A stretch of 64,000 nucleotides of DNA from Hyaloscypha bicolor E (GCF_002865645.1 NW_020194518.1:1177463-1241462); one strand, 5' to 3'. Shown: positions 11,699-23,284, numbered from the stretch's first letter. Notes: generated by a model from the sequence alone, not told the origin. Made by a program: numbers and translations.

Positions 11699-12816
11699 AG
11701 ATGCAGTTCTCTGGGTTTACTTGCGATGCTAAAACAAGACACGCCAGATTGGTCAAAATGCCCAGCGTACATGCGATGAGCATCGTGACCCAACCCAGTG
11801 TTGTATTTGAATTAAAGATTAACAATCGAGCAGAAGTGAAGACGTTTAACAAAGAGTGAATGACTTGGTCGGCAGAGCACGCTCTCTCAGTACGCTCGAC
11901 AAAGAGGGTGAAGGAACAACTTGACGACGAAGAACACACTTTCTCAGCGTGCCTGACCCACATAGAGCAAATTCGTCACCTGCAGCTCCCTGAACATTGG
12001 CGCCCCAGATCTCCGAAAATGCACTTGTGGTACCGAAAATTCTGAGGGTGGACTAGCGTAGATGCAGGTACCATTTCCCAGTAGGGTTGCACAGCAGAAA
12101 CTGCCTCCGGGATCTTGAAGCCGTCCCCGCGGTTGCAGATCAAGAAGTGATCGTCCCGAAGAGTTTATCAATCCAGGGGATTCAAATCCTGGCAGCGAGG
12201 GCAACACGAATCACGGCACTGTTTGAAATCTCCCAGTTCGGAAAGGCTGAGAGATATGGGGAAATCAAACGTTAATATGGTCTTCAATTCAATTATTGAA
12301 GCACCAGAAGGGTCGATCCCAATCTATACTTCGCCAGGCACGGGGGAGCCCGCGCGGGGGTGACCCGCTATCGATCGCTTACTATCGGGCTGATGCCCCT
12401 GTACCCTGCAGGCACTTGTAGCTGTAGCTTTACAACGTATCAGGCCTATTAAATGTCGCAAGATAGGGGTTCTAGGGTTGCACAGCGCCAGAAAATCACC
12501 AGGATTAGTTTAAACCCCCCTTCCAGCCCCCGGTCTCGCTGCATCTAATCGGGCAGAGATGTTATCACCGCTATGGGAAATGCACTGCACCACTTTTTGG
12601 TACTCGACTGTAAAGATGGGCCTTGACATCGAACTGTGAAGCAAAATTAATTGTGAATCTTCAGGCACGAATTTTCATCTCTTCATAATTACTGCTTTAT
12701 TTTTCTCTAACGTCAATTTTCTACATCAAAAAAACGCGATCTACTCCAGCTAGCCCTGAACATTAGACTCCAAGCACAATTCGTTGCCAGAGAGCCAATT
12801 TTCTATTAGCTTCTAA
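11699..12816. other. Intergenic, no gene seen
   Basis: Contains overlapping short frames on both strands without domain signatures. A G/C-rich patch at 12335..12370 resembles repeat debris. A TPsiC-arm-like string near 12170 does not extend to a tRNA. Confidence 0.45.
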
Positions 12817-14470
12817 TTAAATCATCCTTTCAAACTTTTGTTTAACTCCAAGACTGTGGTTCCACCAATTCCACAAATGAGCATCCTCAAGATTGCCAAG
12901 CTTGCTAGAATGTCGTCGAGGTCTCGGAGTGATTGACAGATTTGGTCGTTTGGGCATCGAAGAGTTACCAGAAGTCTCTCCTTTCGTTGTCAAAGTGAAG
13001 AGCGTTGGAACTAATCGTGCAACGAGAGATATGATCGATGGCGTACACGCGCAAATGACGCTCACAGGGACCTCGACGTTACTCCAGACACTCAAATCCA
13101 CATAGTCTTCTGTGATTTCGTCAGTAAATATCTCTCTCTAGGATTGATAGGACTTAATTACGGGTAGGATTTGTTGTATTGGCAAACTGAATGAGTGTCT
13201 TTATTCGCAGAATGCTGACAATCGTGACGCTGGTAATAATAATTAATGAATAATCCATGAAGTGAAAAGGATTACCAACGTACAAGAATCCAACACTGAG
13301 CATTAACATGATATGAAATTTCTTCTTGGGTGTCATCAACAACTTGTAAAGCTCTGGCATAGGTAGGATCAATATACACAGGTCGAGGATAATGTTAAAG
13401 GTTGCACTGAGCCAGCCTTGCAAGTCGATGTTATTGCATTTCGAAGGATATTCCCCATCTCACCATCTCCACGCTGCATTGACTGGGCTGCATTGGAAGA
13501 CTGATATAGGCTTAAAGAATATGAGATGACCAAGATTTGCTGCCATTAAAACCCAGACGCAGTATTTGAAGTTTTGGCATGAAAAAATTCGGAGGTAAAA
13601 GAAGAGAATAGAAATCTTGGTAAGTGGCAACGCGCAAAGATATGTCAACTTGCCTCAAAAGAAGACCCATACTTTAGTGAGCCTGCAAAAAGTATTGGCT
13701 CAATAAATGGACTAATGCCGAGGATAGACTGAACGTCTTTGAAGGAGTTGTTCCAAATATCACGGCCAAGCTCATGTTTGAGACTGCTTTTGTGTCAATT
13801 ATCAAACAACCAAGATATCTTGAAAAGTTACGTACTGAAAATGGGGAATATTCCAAACGGACTAGAAGACACTATTTGCGTTGATTTTATTTACTGTTAA
13901 AGGAAGTTAGGTCTTACAACTACAAAAGCTATGACATAATCATCGATACCAAAAGCCCCAGCAGGTCCGGTGAGTTTTGCTGTCAATAGAAGGCAAAATA
14001 TAAGAACAGCCAAAAAGTTAAACAAAACTCCCATTACCAAAACATGCTTTGTCCTGTCGCTTGGGATGATACCGCAGGCATTCTTGGTAAATCTCTCTGT
14101 CGCTATATGGTTAGAAAGAGTATGTGATATGCAGAAGTAGGGTGGACTACTCAAGTCTTACTGAATTGTGCAGTTTTGACTGATACGTTCTGTGGTTCTT
14201 GTTCCTAATTCTGTATTTCTACAAATGCAGGCAGTGTCGCTTAGTGAGCATGTTGAATTCAAGGTCTGTTCCTCAATGCAAAGAAGCTGCTCCAATTAGA
14301 ATTATTCACCGAACAGAAAGAATAACACTTACCCCACACGCAGCTGGCAGCCCAGGATTTGCAATGGCAGAAGCAATCTGCGGCTTACAACCGCGAGCGC
14401 AACAAACAAGCAGAAGTTCTCCTGGTTTGAATAGTATTAAGTATAAAGTGAGGGAGTACAAAGTTTAGAA
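12817..14470 (-). CDS. CFEM-domain, Pth11-like seven-helix receptor (SAT4/rhodopsin-like domain); start uncertain
   Basis: Predicted plasma-membrane receptor with an extracellular CFEM domain, as in Pth11-type proteins that sense surfaces or host cues. On the minus strand about 14400..14160, two exons join to LPAACGLLCIEEQ then NSTCSLSDTACICRN and ISQNCTIQ, the eight-Cys CFEM spacing. This is followed by a helix ending in LTGPAGAFGIDDYVIAF (SAT4 entry motif GxDDY). Later exons give ALPLTKISILFFYLRIF, VFQCSPVNAAWRW, LDLCILILPMPELYKL and WSNVEVPVSVICACTPSI, the family order of helices. The stop is at 12817. At least five short introns are present. I find no ATG in frame upstream of the CFEM exon before about 14470, so the true start is unclear and the 5' end may be decayed. 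Confidence 0.72.
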
Positions 14471-15431
14471 CAGTGAATAACTGCAAGACTCGGTAGTTAT
14501 GGGGATTGTAGAATCTTGGAGCGCAACCCCAACTTGGTCCACACCCTGACGATACGATAAGAAAGAAGATTCTTAAGAGGGATTATTATTATCTACTAGA
14601 TGTTACCACCATACAATTCGATGTCAAGCAGAATAGGATTTGGAAGGAGGAAGAAAGAAACTCGCATTCTTTTCCCATGACCTTGTCCTCTGCTTGAGAC
14701 GAAAACGTAAAGACTGCATCCGGTCACCAGACTTCCAATCCACCAGTGACCCTCGTACTTGAGCAACTTTTTGGTCTGGAAAGAGAAATAAGTTTGTCGA
14801 AAGTAGCCAGGGTAAGTTTCAGGTAGACAACTTCAGCCATGCCCTCCGATCAATCATACCCAGAATCCCAGACTTACCTGTGTCTACTTCTTGGGTGGTG
14901 TTTGTGGCGCCTCTGGAGGGTGTCCTGATTCCTGGGAATAGCATCCGTGATTTGGCCTCCATGAAACGGTTTCGATTTTAGGAAAGTTTAGCGTCGAACA
15001 TGAGGAGTTTGCTAGAAACACCCTGTAAGAAACCCTGTATGCATTTCCCGTTTTCCCCACATATAACCCGGGAAATTTGAAGATCGGTCGGAGTCAGGGT
15101 AGATAGTGATTGAAGCGATGTCGCTCCCAGCGTCGAGAAGACTAGCAGAGGCTCACAATCTTAGTGGCAGGCCTCAATTCTTCAGGGCTGTTTGAACAAG
15201 TAGTCAAAGCTATGACAATTCGAATCAAATTTGAAGAAATCAAGTAGCAGCACTCAGGTTATCTTCTCACAAGAACGTTTTCGATCGAACGACCAATCCT
15301 GTTGTGAGGAGCATCATTCTCCAACATGAGGGCTGAAATTCTCTCCTTTTGGCTCTCGTCTCTCTCTCTTGTGATTGAACATTCATACAGTAGTAGGGAT
15401 TCAAGAATCAGTGCTTCTCAGAGACTTTCAC
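14471..15431. other. Intergenic between divergent receptor and peroxidase genes
   Basis: About 960 bp shared by two divergently read genes, with no coding signature. A possible first exon of the receptor could lie here but was not found. Confidence 0.4.
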
Positions 15432-16948
15432 ATGAATTTCGGGGTACTCATGGCCGGAGTACTAGCAAGCGACTTCCATTCGACCCAAAAACCACGCCAA
15501 TTAAAGGTCTGCTATCCATAACATTCACCATTAATACAAATACTGATTTTAGGTTGCTCACAGTCACTGGTGAGCACTCTTTCATCCCACCCAACTTCGA
15601 CGCGGGTGACCAGCGCGGGCCTTGCCCAGGTCTTAATGCACTTGCCAATCATGGATATATTGGGCGAAATGGGGTCACAAGTGTGAGTGGGAAAGTAACT
15701 TCGTTGGAGAAACCCTAGCTGATCAATTGTAAATAGCTTGGGGAGGTAACAGCAGCGAATAACGAACGTGAGCATACAATTAACCCCTGACGCAAAGATA
15801 TTGACGAGTAGCAGTCTATGGAATAGGATTAGACCTCGGTGGAGTGCTTGCAATCATGGGCACAGTCTTTGTTGGAAATCCTTTGTCCCTTAATCCTGAT
15901 TCCTGGGTTCTCAATTGGGGGACCAACGGGCTCAGTGGAAAATCTGCTAGGGAATGTGTTTGGACTTGTGGGTAAGAACGGCCAGCTAAGTCGAGTGAAG
16001 TCTTGACTGAGATTCCGTCAGGGACACCCCAGGCCCCGTTGAATCACACAACTTTATTGAATCCGATTCTTCCAACACCCGCAACAACTTGTACGTTACT
16101 AGAGATTGTGCTACGCTTGACTTGGAACTTTTTGCAGACTGGTACAATATGGCTTCGGATCCTATCGGGGATTTCAACATGGACCTGATGGCGGAACGAG
16201 CAAACTTTCGTTTTCAGCAGACGAAAGCAACAAATCCGAACTTCTATCATGGACCGTATACAGGTTTGGTCGCAAAAAATGCGGGATACATCTTTGCGGG
16301 ACGGTTGTTCGCAAACCATTCTAAAGTGCATCCATCTAGCATTCTCAGCATGAACAGTCTCACCATGACAGACCAAATCTAACTGACGCATTGCTAACTA
16401 AGAATATTATCAAAAGCTTTTTTGACATATCTGGCAAGGAAAGTTCACTTATAATCGAGGTTGGGAATCAATCCCACAGAAATGGTATCGAACACCTGTT
16501 GATTACGGCCTCGTCCAGTTGGATTTGGACATAGTGTCCTGGATTTTGGAATATCCAGATCTTGGAAGGGGTGTAGTTCCATGAATGTTTATTGAATGGT
16601 TACTGACCCACATGAGCATCGGTGGAAATACCGGAACAGTCAACAGTTTTACGGGTGTTAACTTTGAGGACTTGACAGGTGGAATCTTGAATGCAGAGAC
16701 TCTTCTCGAAGGTAACAACTTTCTCTGCTTTGTTTTCGAAGCCGTCAGGACCCTCGCACCCAACTTATTATCGTCACTATTTTCCGGTGCTCGAGGCTCC
16801 ATTAAAGTTCATTACGGACACTTTGGTTTCTGCTCTCACGAGCCTCGCTTGTCCAGCTTTGACCGACTCGAAAATTGGTGGGCAAGGGTTTGAGGATGCC
16901 ATTAAAACAATGATTCCTGGTGCAAGAAAAAGTGGTGGCGCTTTTTAA
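15432..16948 (+). pseudogene. Decayed chloroperoxidase / unspecific peroxygenase-like heme-thiolate peroxidase
   Basis: The family makes secreted heme-thiolate enzymes that halogenate or oxyfunctionalise organic compounds. The proximal Cys motif PCPGLNALANHGYIGRNG (about 15619..15672) is present, followed by VYGIGLDLGGVLAIMGTV, FSIGGPTGSVENLLG, SSNTRNNLYVTRDCATLDL, FYHGPYTGLVAKNAGY, KWYRTPVDYGLVQLDL and SIGGNTGTVNSFTGV. These cover the whole fold in order. At least four frame breaks cannot be healed by in-phase GT-AG introns: near 15901 (a 7-base near-duplication separates SLNP from GFSIGG), near 16435, at 16560..16615 and near 16785. Several real introns elsewhere are in phase. The N-terminus (MNFGVLMAGVLASD from 15432) resembles a signal peptide but also does not splice in phase. 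I judge it a pseudogene; sequencing errors are the alternative. Confidence 0.72.
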
Positions 16949-17790
16949 TGCACACAAAGATTTTAATACATCAATCCCCTTTAGTAATTATACAACACAT
17001 CGATTCATTGACTCATGGCCCAGTCCAATTGATTCCATCCCCTACCCAATGCATTGGCATTCCGACCGAGCGAACCCGAAATGTCATTGATCTTCAACTT
17101 TTGGAATGAGATGATAGTGCCAAGTCAAATTTTTCATCACCTTGGTTCAACTTTTCAGCCTCTTTCAAGGTGCTGCACTGGTGTTTGACCCGAATGTTGG
17201 GGCCCTTGGGGGCACACCAACCGGCATTAAATCATTGATGTGTGGCTTCCCAAAGCGTCTGCAGAATCCCGGACATTTTGTGGGGAAATCTGGATCAACA
17301 CAAGGCATTTCGGCCCTTTAAAGTTGACAGGAGTCAGTGCGGAAGCAGGGGTTTTGGCCAAACACCGATGATCAGCATGCAGATCTTACAAGCTCGAGCC
17401 GTGACGTTTTGACCGCCCTCAGAAGAAAAAAATCAGGCAAATCACGATTGAAGGTCAAGAGTTGGTCACGCTTATCTCATGGTCCAATCCTAGAAGTCAA
17501 TTTCAGAGTAGGGAACTCATAAGGCAGCGGAAACTCCCGTGTGCAGCTGCCCCCATTCCGCCCATTTGAGACCAGCGTCTTAGGGCCTTTTGCATAGTGA
17601 CTATTGCAGATGATCCCAATTAATTCTTTGAAATTCTTCTCCATCTGTGTAAAGATCAACATATCTCACAAGAACCGCCGATGCTTTCTGATTGAGCATG
17701 GTAATCGCCATCTCCTTCCGAAACCTGTGGAAATGCATCTCCCCACGTCACTTTCTGATATGCGGTCTAGTGGCTGTCACTATTGCATAT
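16949..17790. other. Intergenic, no gene seen
   Basis: About 840 bp 3' of the peroxidase relic. Short frames only, without domain signatures. Confidence 0.4.
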
Positions 17791-17803
17791 ATATCATAAA
17801 CGC
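17789..17803 (+). promoter_or_regulatory. TATA-like box upstream of the small secreted protein
   Basis: A TATATATCATAA string lies roughly 145-155 bp before the start at 17948, with a pyrimidine-rich tract (CTTTTCGCTTTCG region, 17885..17935) between them, as in many highly expressed fungal genes. The assignment is by pattern only. Confidence 0.3.
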
Positions 17804-17947
17804 CCAGCGAGAAGATGTCTTTCTGAAATCCGAAATAGATCTTCACAGACACTCCTTTGCCCATTCAGCCAGTCACTCATTTATCATTTTTCACCCTTTT
17901 CGCTTTCGTTCTGCCCAATCGTCTCCCAATATCCAGAATCTACCATC

Positions 17948-18790
17948 ATGAAGTTTTCCAACGTCATCGTCATTGCCCTGAGTCTTGGGTGCCGGGTTCT
18001 TGCTGCTCCCGCTGCTCCCACACACGCACCTGTTGCAGGCTTTAATGCCCTGCCTGCAAACGTTCCCTTAGAAGATGTTGCAGACGTTGAGGCTCAGGCT
18101 GCAGACGTTCACTTAGAAGATGTTCCAGCAGTTCTACCAGCCAGATCGTTACCCGTCAGCTCCCCGAACACCGCAATGATCGAAGGTGCCGTTTCTGGTC
18201 TCAAGAACTCCGTCTCTGGAGAGCTTTCCACCATCAGTAAGTTCCGTCACGTCTCCGATCAAGAGTGCCGCTGATGAAGAGCAGTGTCAATGTCTGCCAA
18301 AAACGCCGCCTCTTACGACATCCCCGTCATCAAGAATAGCCTTGCAAACATCGCCACACACATGAAAGCAGCAACTACAGGCATGGCTCCTGCACTAGTT
18401 GCTGCAGCCACATATCTCACTGCCGAAGAAACACAATCTCTTCTCTGTGCTCTCAATGAAATCGAGGGCATTGTCTTCAACCTCAAATCAGCCCTCTCAA
18501 CTATCCTGTCCAACATCGAAGCTGGTAAGTTATTCTCGCCTTCCTCGTACCGTTGTGAAATCTGTAAGGTATCTCTGCTAACTACGCTTTCAGGCGCCAA
18601 GGGGTTGATCGCCCCTGAAATCGCAACGGTTCTTGGACTGACCATGCCCTTGGTGGCCCCTCTCATAGGATCCGTATACATCACCGTAGGTTCGCTTCCC
18701 GGCGGTGATGCAGTCACGACTGAGCTCACCACCGTTGCTGGCTCTGTTATGGGAGATGCGGTCGCATTGAAGACCTTGGGTGGTCATTGA
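17948..18790 (+). CDS. Small secreted protein, HsbA/cell-wall-mannoprotein-like in layout
   Basis: Three exons (17948..18236, 18282..18524, 18594..18790) join in phase through two GT-AG introns. The start gives a clear signal peptide (MKFSNVIVIALSLGCRVLAAP). A low-complexity segment follows in which PLEDVADVEAQAADVHLEDV is an imperfect internal repeat of ~12 residues. Next is an amphipathic helical region (SLANIATHMKAATTGMAP, TAEETQSLLCALNEIEGIVF, LKSALSTILSNIEAGAKGLI) and a hydrophobic small-residue C-terminus ending GGH. The layout recalls hydrophobic-surface-binding or cell-wall galactomannoproteins, but no diagnostic motif is present, so function is open. It appears intact between two relic genes. 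Confidence 0.75.
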
Positions 18791-19387
18791 GCATGCTGCA
18801 ACCACGGAGTGTGCTAGCTATTTTTGGCGTAGGTGCTAGGGCGTTGATCTTCTATAACTTGTAATATTAGATTTCAATTGTGCGATGATGAGAATGCGCG
18901 AGAAGTGTCATTCAGTGGTGTCCTTTCCGGGTGCAGAGGGAACAATGCTAGAGAATATGACACCTTGAAACTGTATTAATCTAATATCTTTGATTGTATG
19001 ATCGTCAAGTGAGTGAGGTGAAACGTGACGTTCAAGTGTTCATTGGGATAATCTGTTGAGAAACGAGCTACATTGTCATGTGCGTTGTGTTCTCCGCTCA
19101 CTCACAACACTCCAAAAGTTCAATACCTTCTTGAAACTCCAAGTCATTGTATTTTATGGAGGTAAATCTTCTACGGTATTTAAACTCATGTAAGTAATTG
19201 TTGCTGCAGTTAAATCAATGTCATGTTTGAAATTCTTGAAGTGTGGTAAACTACTGTAATCAAGCTAGGCAGAATACATGAACCTTCACGAAATGGGGGC
19301 ACAACCAACGGCAGTGCAAAATCATTAACGAATTTAAATCAGGAGGGATTTTCCATAGTCCACTTCCAAGCATACCAGTTTATAAAA
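18791..19387. other. Intergenic, no gene seen
   Basis: About 600 bp of 3' flank between convergent genes. AT-rich, no coding signature. Confidence 0.4.
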
Positions 19388-20700
19388 CTAAGCGCATGCA
19401 GAAGCACAAAGCAACCACTCCCGAAGGCCAGTCACCCGACAAGAAGCTGAAGCAGCACTGGCAATGGAGGTTGCGGTGAAACTTGCCATGCTTGTACCAG
19501 TAGGGCTCTGTTTCAAACACCCTTTGCCCTGCGTAGTCGTCCCACTTGCGGTTGAACCCTGCTTTGGCGTTGTTGACCCTGTTGGAAAAGACCCAATCGC
19601 CTTCGCTGCAGCAGACGCGGTTGATGAAGTTCCAGTCGTCATTGCTGTTGATGATGTTCCTGATTTAGTTCCCAAGCTCCTGGGAGAGTTACCGCCTAGG
19701 TATTTGGGTGGCCTATGAGCAAATGTGTTAGCTCGGGCTTCTCATCATGGACTTCGATTAAGTCGACTCTATAAGTTGGCTCCTGCGAATACTCACTCAC
19801 AACATCCACGCCCGACTTAATACTTGGAAAAGAGAGGAGAATTTTGGTTAGCCAGCGCAGCGGACTAGAGAGCGCAAGTGGCCATGGTTTCCTCCCGAAG
19901 ACATGAGCCCCCCTCGAGCAACGTAGTGGCAGGATGGCCTCCGGAGTAAACGCTCGCTCCCAATTTTGATGTTCTGTAAAGGCAGAGAGTTTTGGTGGGG
20001 CAATGCCTCAATCCCTAGCACCTGAGTGGTGGGCTGCCCGATTGGGTTAGCAGGAGTCGACTTATAGAGTCGACTTAGTCGAAGTCCAGAAATGAGGTCC
20101 CAAAAATGCGGGTGGTACATAGGGCAAGATAGAGATTTTACACGAAATAGGTGCAAGCGACGCTGCAGGGTAGGTGCTATTGTTCGGATCACAGAGATTT
20201 GGCAGGAGGGCAATTTGAGCTGGCTCGCAGCACAAGTAAGGGCTGACGGTGCTTGCGGGCCGCTCATACATGATCCAGGTATTTATTGTTTGCACACGAC
20301 GTTGCCGAGTCTACCAGAGCGCTGCAATCGTAATCTTAATGATCCATGGTAAGCCTTTGTAAAACTCTCATTTGGGCTTCTTATTTGAGCTCGTGGGTTA
20401 TGTTTACATACCGGTAGGACAGCAATAATCACCATTGACAAGACAGTAAGTTCCAATGGGGGCAGCAACCACCAGGACAACAAGGGTCCGGGCGGGTTTG
20501 GGTGTAGGAGGGGCAAATACCGTCTTCACCGGTTTCAGGCGTTGTGGCATACAATTTAATACCACCGAAGAATCCATCGCGATGCTGTAGTAGCTGTGGG
20601 ATGCGTTCCGCAAGCTGCAGAGCGCCAAACCCAGTCTCGCTATTAATAGGAGTGGCCACACGAGCGTAAAGAGTTTTGTTGTATCTTGAAAATGCGTTGG
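19388..20700 (-). pseudogene. Broken Cys-rich secreted / GPI-type protein, interrupted by an inverted-repeat element
   Basis: Minus strand from about 20661: MWPLLLIARLGLAL resembles a signal peptide but is in a different frame from the following AERIPQLLQHRDGFFGG. The same second frame runs to GICPSYTQTRPDPCCPGGCCP. A third frame then resumes with IGTYCLVNGDYCCPTG after a run of five C's, so one extra C would explain the break. A second Cys-containing segment (DCSALVDSATSCANN) lies near 20310. At 19388..19675 a Ser/Thr/Ala-rich tail ends in a weakly hydrophobic segment like a GPI signal. An inverted-repeat element (19748..20088) lies between these parts. The family resembles fungal Cys-rich surface proteins with a C-terminal Ser/Thr stalk. 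Whether both halves belong to one ancestral gene is inferred. Confidence 0.45.
19748..20088. mobile_element. Inverted-repeat element, 341 bp (MITE-like)
   Basis: The left end TGGACTTCGATTAAGTCGAC (19748 onward) is nearly the reverse complement of the right end at 20045..20088, over about 40 bp with a few mismatches. Partial similarity (CTCAT..TGG) extends outside, so the exact ends and any target-site duplication are unclear. The interior has no convincing gene. Confidence 0.6.
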
Positions 20701-21831
20701 CGTCCGCTAAAACTCTTCAAAATTGACACGAGGGCACGAGAGTTGTAATGATGTCGACACGAAGATGAAAGGAGGCCTGGGAACCTCGCTCATTATCAGT
20801 CAATAAATCATCCTGTTAGCTCCCCAAAGTTCCCTAAGCAAAAACGACAGACAGGCTGAGCTGAACTCGAAACTACCAGCCGTATCGGAGGTACAACCGC
20901 CCTGTCACAGACACTCAACAGAGTCAAGATATTTTAAAATGGTACCCCAGCTTTCTTGAAACTTCAACTTCATGTCCGAAAAGAACGGCTGACCTCAGGG
21001 GCTGAGAGATGCGGTTGAATTGCGACCGAAGTTGTGGTATGCCAAGGTTGCGAAGGAGACATGATGAAAATCAGATTACATTCCGAAGACTTACAGGCAA
21101 TATTTCCTTTTTGAGTACGCTAACAGACACCCTTTCTGAAACCACATCGAAGTCAGTCTAACTCTCGAGCTGCCAAGAATTCTATTCAGCTGCCGGAGGT
21201 TTCTAGTGACCACGCTGGATAGTCCCCAAGCAAGTACGAACTGACAACGTTCCGAGAAATCGGCATAATCAATGAAGAGAAGGTTTGTTCTACAGTATAG
21301 CGTAAAGAGCTAAAAAGAAATATAAAAAAATATATCGGGCCATAGAAATAGAATTCGTCTAACTTAAGAGGGTCTTTCTCCTGAACGAAAAATGCCCTGA
21401 GTTCTCGTTCCAGAACATAAATTAATGCTTTTGAACGGTCTTTATGCTTCAAGAGTAAGTGCTTTTATTAATTTAATAACACTTCTCCGTGAGCAGAGGA
21501 GCTCGGAGAGCTCGTCAAACCGGGCAAATATAAACTTCTTTCCCTTTTGTATTTCTGCTATCAATGCGACGTTGAGCGGTTGAACTGTCATGTTGGGAGG
21601 AAGCATCTTTGGTCATGTCTCGGTTTGATTATTGGGTATTATGAATCAACCCTTTCGCCCTTTCGCCTTGCATTGGTCGGTAAGCTTACTGCTCTTGTTC
21701 AGGCGCTAATCACCTTCGACTCAGTCAACTAGCCTGAGTACCCTAAGCAACTCACCTGAGTAAGCTTGACCATCCTAAGCAAGATTTAGCGCATCACGTG
21801 TTTGAATTCAGCGACTAATGGATACAAAAGG
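20701..21831. other. Intergenic, no gene seen
   Basis: About 1.1 kb on the edge of the repeat island. Short frames only, without recognisable domains. Confidence 0.4.
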
Positions 21832-22324
21832 AGTGTGCCCCTGCCAATCCCTGTAACATCCCTGTTTTGCTCGCGTAGCATTCCTAAAACATGGGTGTAC
21901 GCCCAAAACGGCAATGACAGGAGGCCAACTCTGATTGAGGATACATAAGCACCCTCTCTGGGTCTACCTGGAAGGGTACTTATGCTTTGAGAATTGGATC
22001 CCTATCTAGCCCCCTTCCCCCGCGTATAGTAAGCTAATTTATATGATTTTAGCATAAAGTAAGATTTTCTTTTTCGGCTATTTTTTAGCCCGTAGCGTGT
22101 GTACAAAAGGTGGGCAAGACGCATGTCCCTCTGTCCCTTACTTGTAATCGCTTAGGAAGTATATTCTCAAGGATATACGTACGCTTCCTGCACTTAAGAT
22201 ATACGTGTATATACGCTCCTGTGAGGCGCCGAAGGCGCCGAACGGGGTGCCCCTAGCCTATTAAGGTCCTAATATTAGTAGAGAAATAAGCATTAGAACT
22301 CCCAGAACTAGCGCTCTGTCTAGT
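21832..22324 (-). repeat. Dispersed repeat, copy A (inverted relative to copy B at 38597..39021)
   Basis: Read on the opposite strand, this stretch matches 38597..39021 in several long blocks. Examples are the GTTTTGCTCGC..AGCATTCCTAAAACATGGGT block, the AGCCCCCTTCCCCCGCG block, the block with CTTTTTCGGCTATT, and the AGGTCCTAAT..TTAGTAGA block. The copies differ by indels and by many transitions (for example ATCCCTGTAACATCC against GCCCCTGCAACACCC), as in RIP-mutated repeats. No coding capacity. Confidence 0.75.
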
Positions 22325-22328
22325 TCGG

Positions 22329-22486
22329 AGACTAAAACGGAACCAACGAAAGAAAAAATCAATCCTGAGTCTAGGAGGAGTTGGAAGCTGAGCCCTACTA
22401 TTGCTTAAACCATCCCCTACTATTAATTAGCGAAAATACCAGATGACTCAGGGTTAATTTTCCCTTCGCTGGTTCCGTTTTAGTCT
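22329..22486. mobile_element. Small inverted-repeat element, 158 bp, abutting dispersed repeat copy A
   Basis: The left end AGACTAAAACGGAACCAACG (22329 onward) and the reverse complement of the right end (AGACTAAAACGGAACCAGCG) match over about 45 bp with scattered mismatches, leaving a short AT-rich centre. Homology to copy B stops at its left border, so it may have inserted into, or truncated, the dispersed repeat. Confidence 0.6.
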
Positions 22487-22913
22487 GAGGACGTAAGTAA
22501 TTACTGCTTTAACCTGGGCTGAGAGTGAACATACCTGAGCAGAGCCTGAGCAGAGCCTGAGTAGAGCCTAAGTATCCTTAAGTACGCCCTGAGTCAGCTT
22601 GCGCACCATAAGATGAAACCCATTTTGGCCTCATATATGCCCCGGCTATAGTTTTCTTACCGAATTTTGCCCGGGAATCCGTTTCTGCTCTCTTGCAGGG
22701 TTTCTACCAGAGCAGATTTAGATCCCTTTCATTAAATAGCACGTGACTTGTAGTCTAGCCTCATAATTTACCCGGAGTAATCTTACTGCCTGCTCAAAAG
22801 AGTCTAGCGTAGCCGCGGTCACTCAACCCTAGGAATGGCTGACGGTTACTCCGTAGGGTTCACTGCACTGATCTTCGGAGGGACGTGCAGATGAGGAAAG
22901 GCGTTGTGCCAAA
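22487..22913. other. Repeat-island spacer with a short tandem array
   Basis: At about 22540..22575 the unit GAGCAGAGCCT recurs three times with slight change. No gene seen. Confidence 0.45.
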
Positions 22914-22921
22914 GCCGTGAT

Positions 22922-23284
22922 CAGGCTTGGCGATCATCCTGGAACGGTTGGAACGATCCAGGGCAAAGTACCTTACATAGTAAATTTGTATAGGAGGTAC
23001 TTCCTAATTAAACGAGCCTTACGAAAACTCAAAACACTTCTTTTTGCCGCATTTAGACAAGTTTAAATCTAAATTTCCTACATATAATATAAATAGAAAG
23101 CTAGGATTAAATAGAGTAATTACGTAACTAAAAGTTTTTTTATGCGATTAGTAGTTATAAAGTTATTTATAAGTCTAAGTGGAAGTATGCTATAAGCTCC
23201 CTATAATTATAGGGCAGTTTAAGGCCTAAGGTACAATCTCGCTTAGGAATGATACGGATCGTTCCAGGATCATCGCCAAGCCTG
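22922..23284. mobile_element. hAT-like MITE, 363 bp, with 8-bp target-site duplication
   Basis: The ends read CAGGCTTGGCGAT(C)ATCCTGGAAC and the reverse complement with one mismatch. The element is flanked on both sides by GCCGTGAT (22914..22921 and 23285..23292), an 8-bp duplication typical of hAT transposition. The interior is AT-rich with no transposase, so movement would need a partner element elsewhere. Confidence 0.85.

Noticed and set aside
11670..11963. Signal-peptide exon for the GMC gene (MLIACTLGILTNLACLVLAS)
   Set aside because: Attractive hydrophobic segment, but no GT-AG join keeps the phase with the main exon.
12150..12200. tRNA-like TPsiC arm (GATTCAAATCC)
   Set aside because: The loop and stem lengths are wrong and no anticodon or D arm precedes it.
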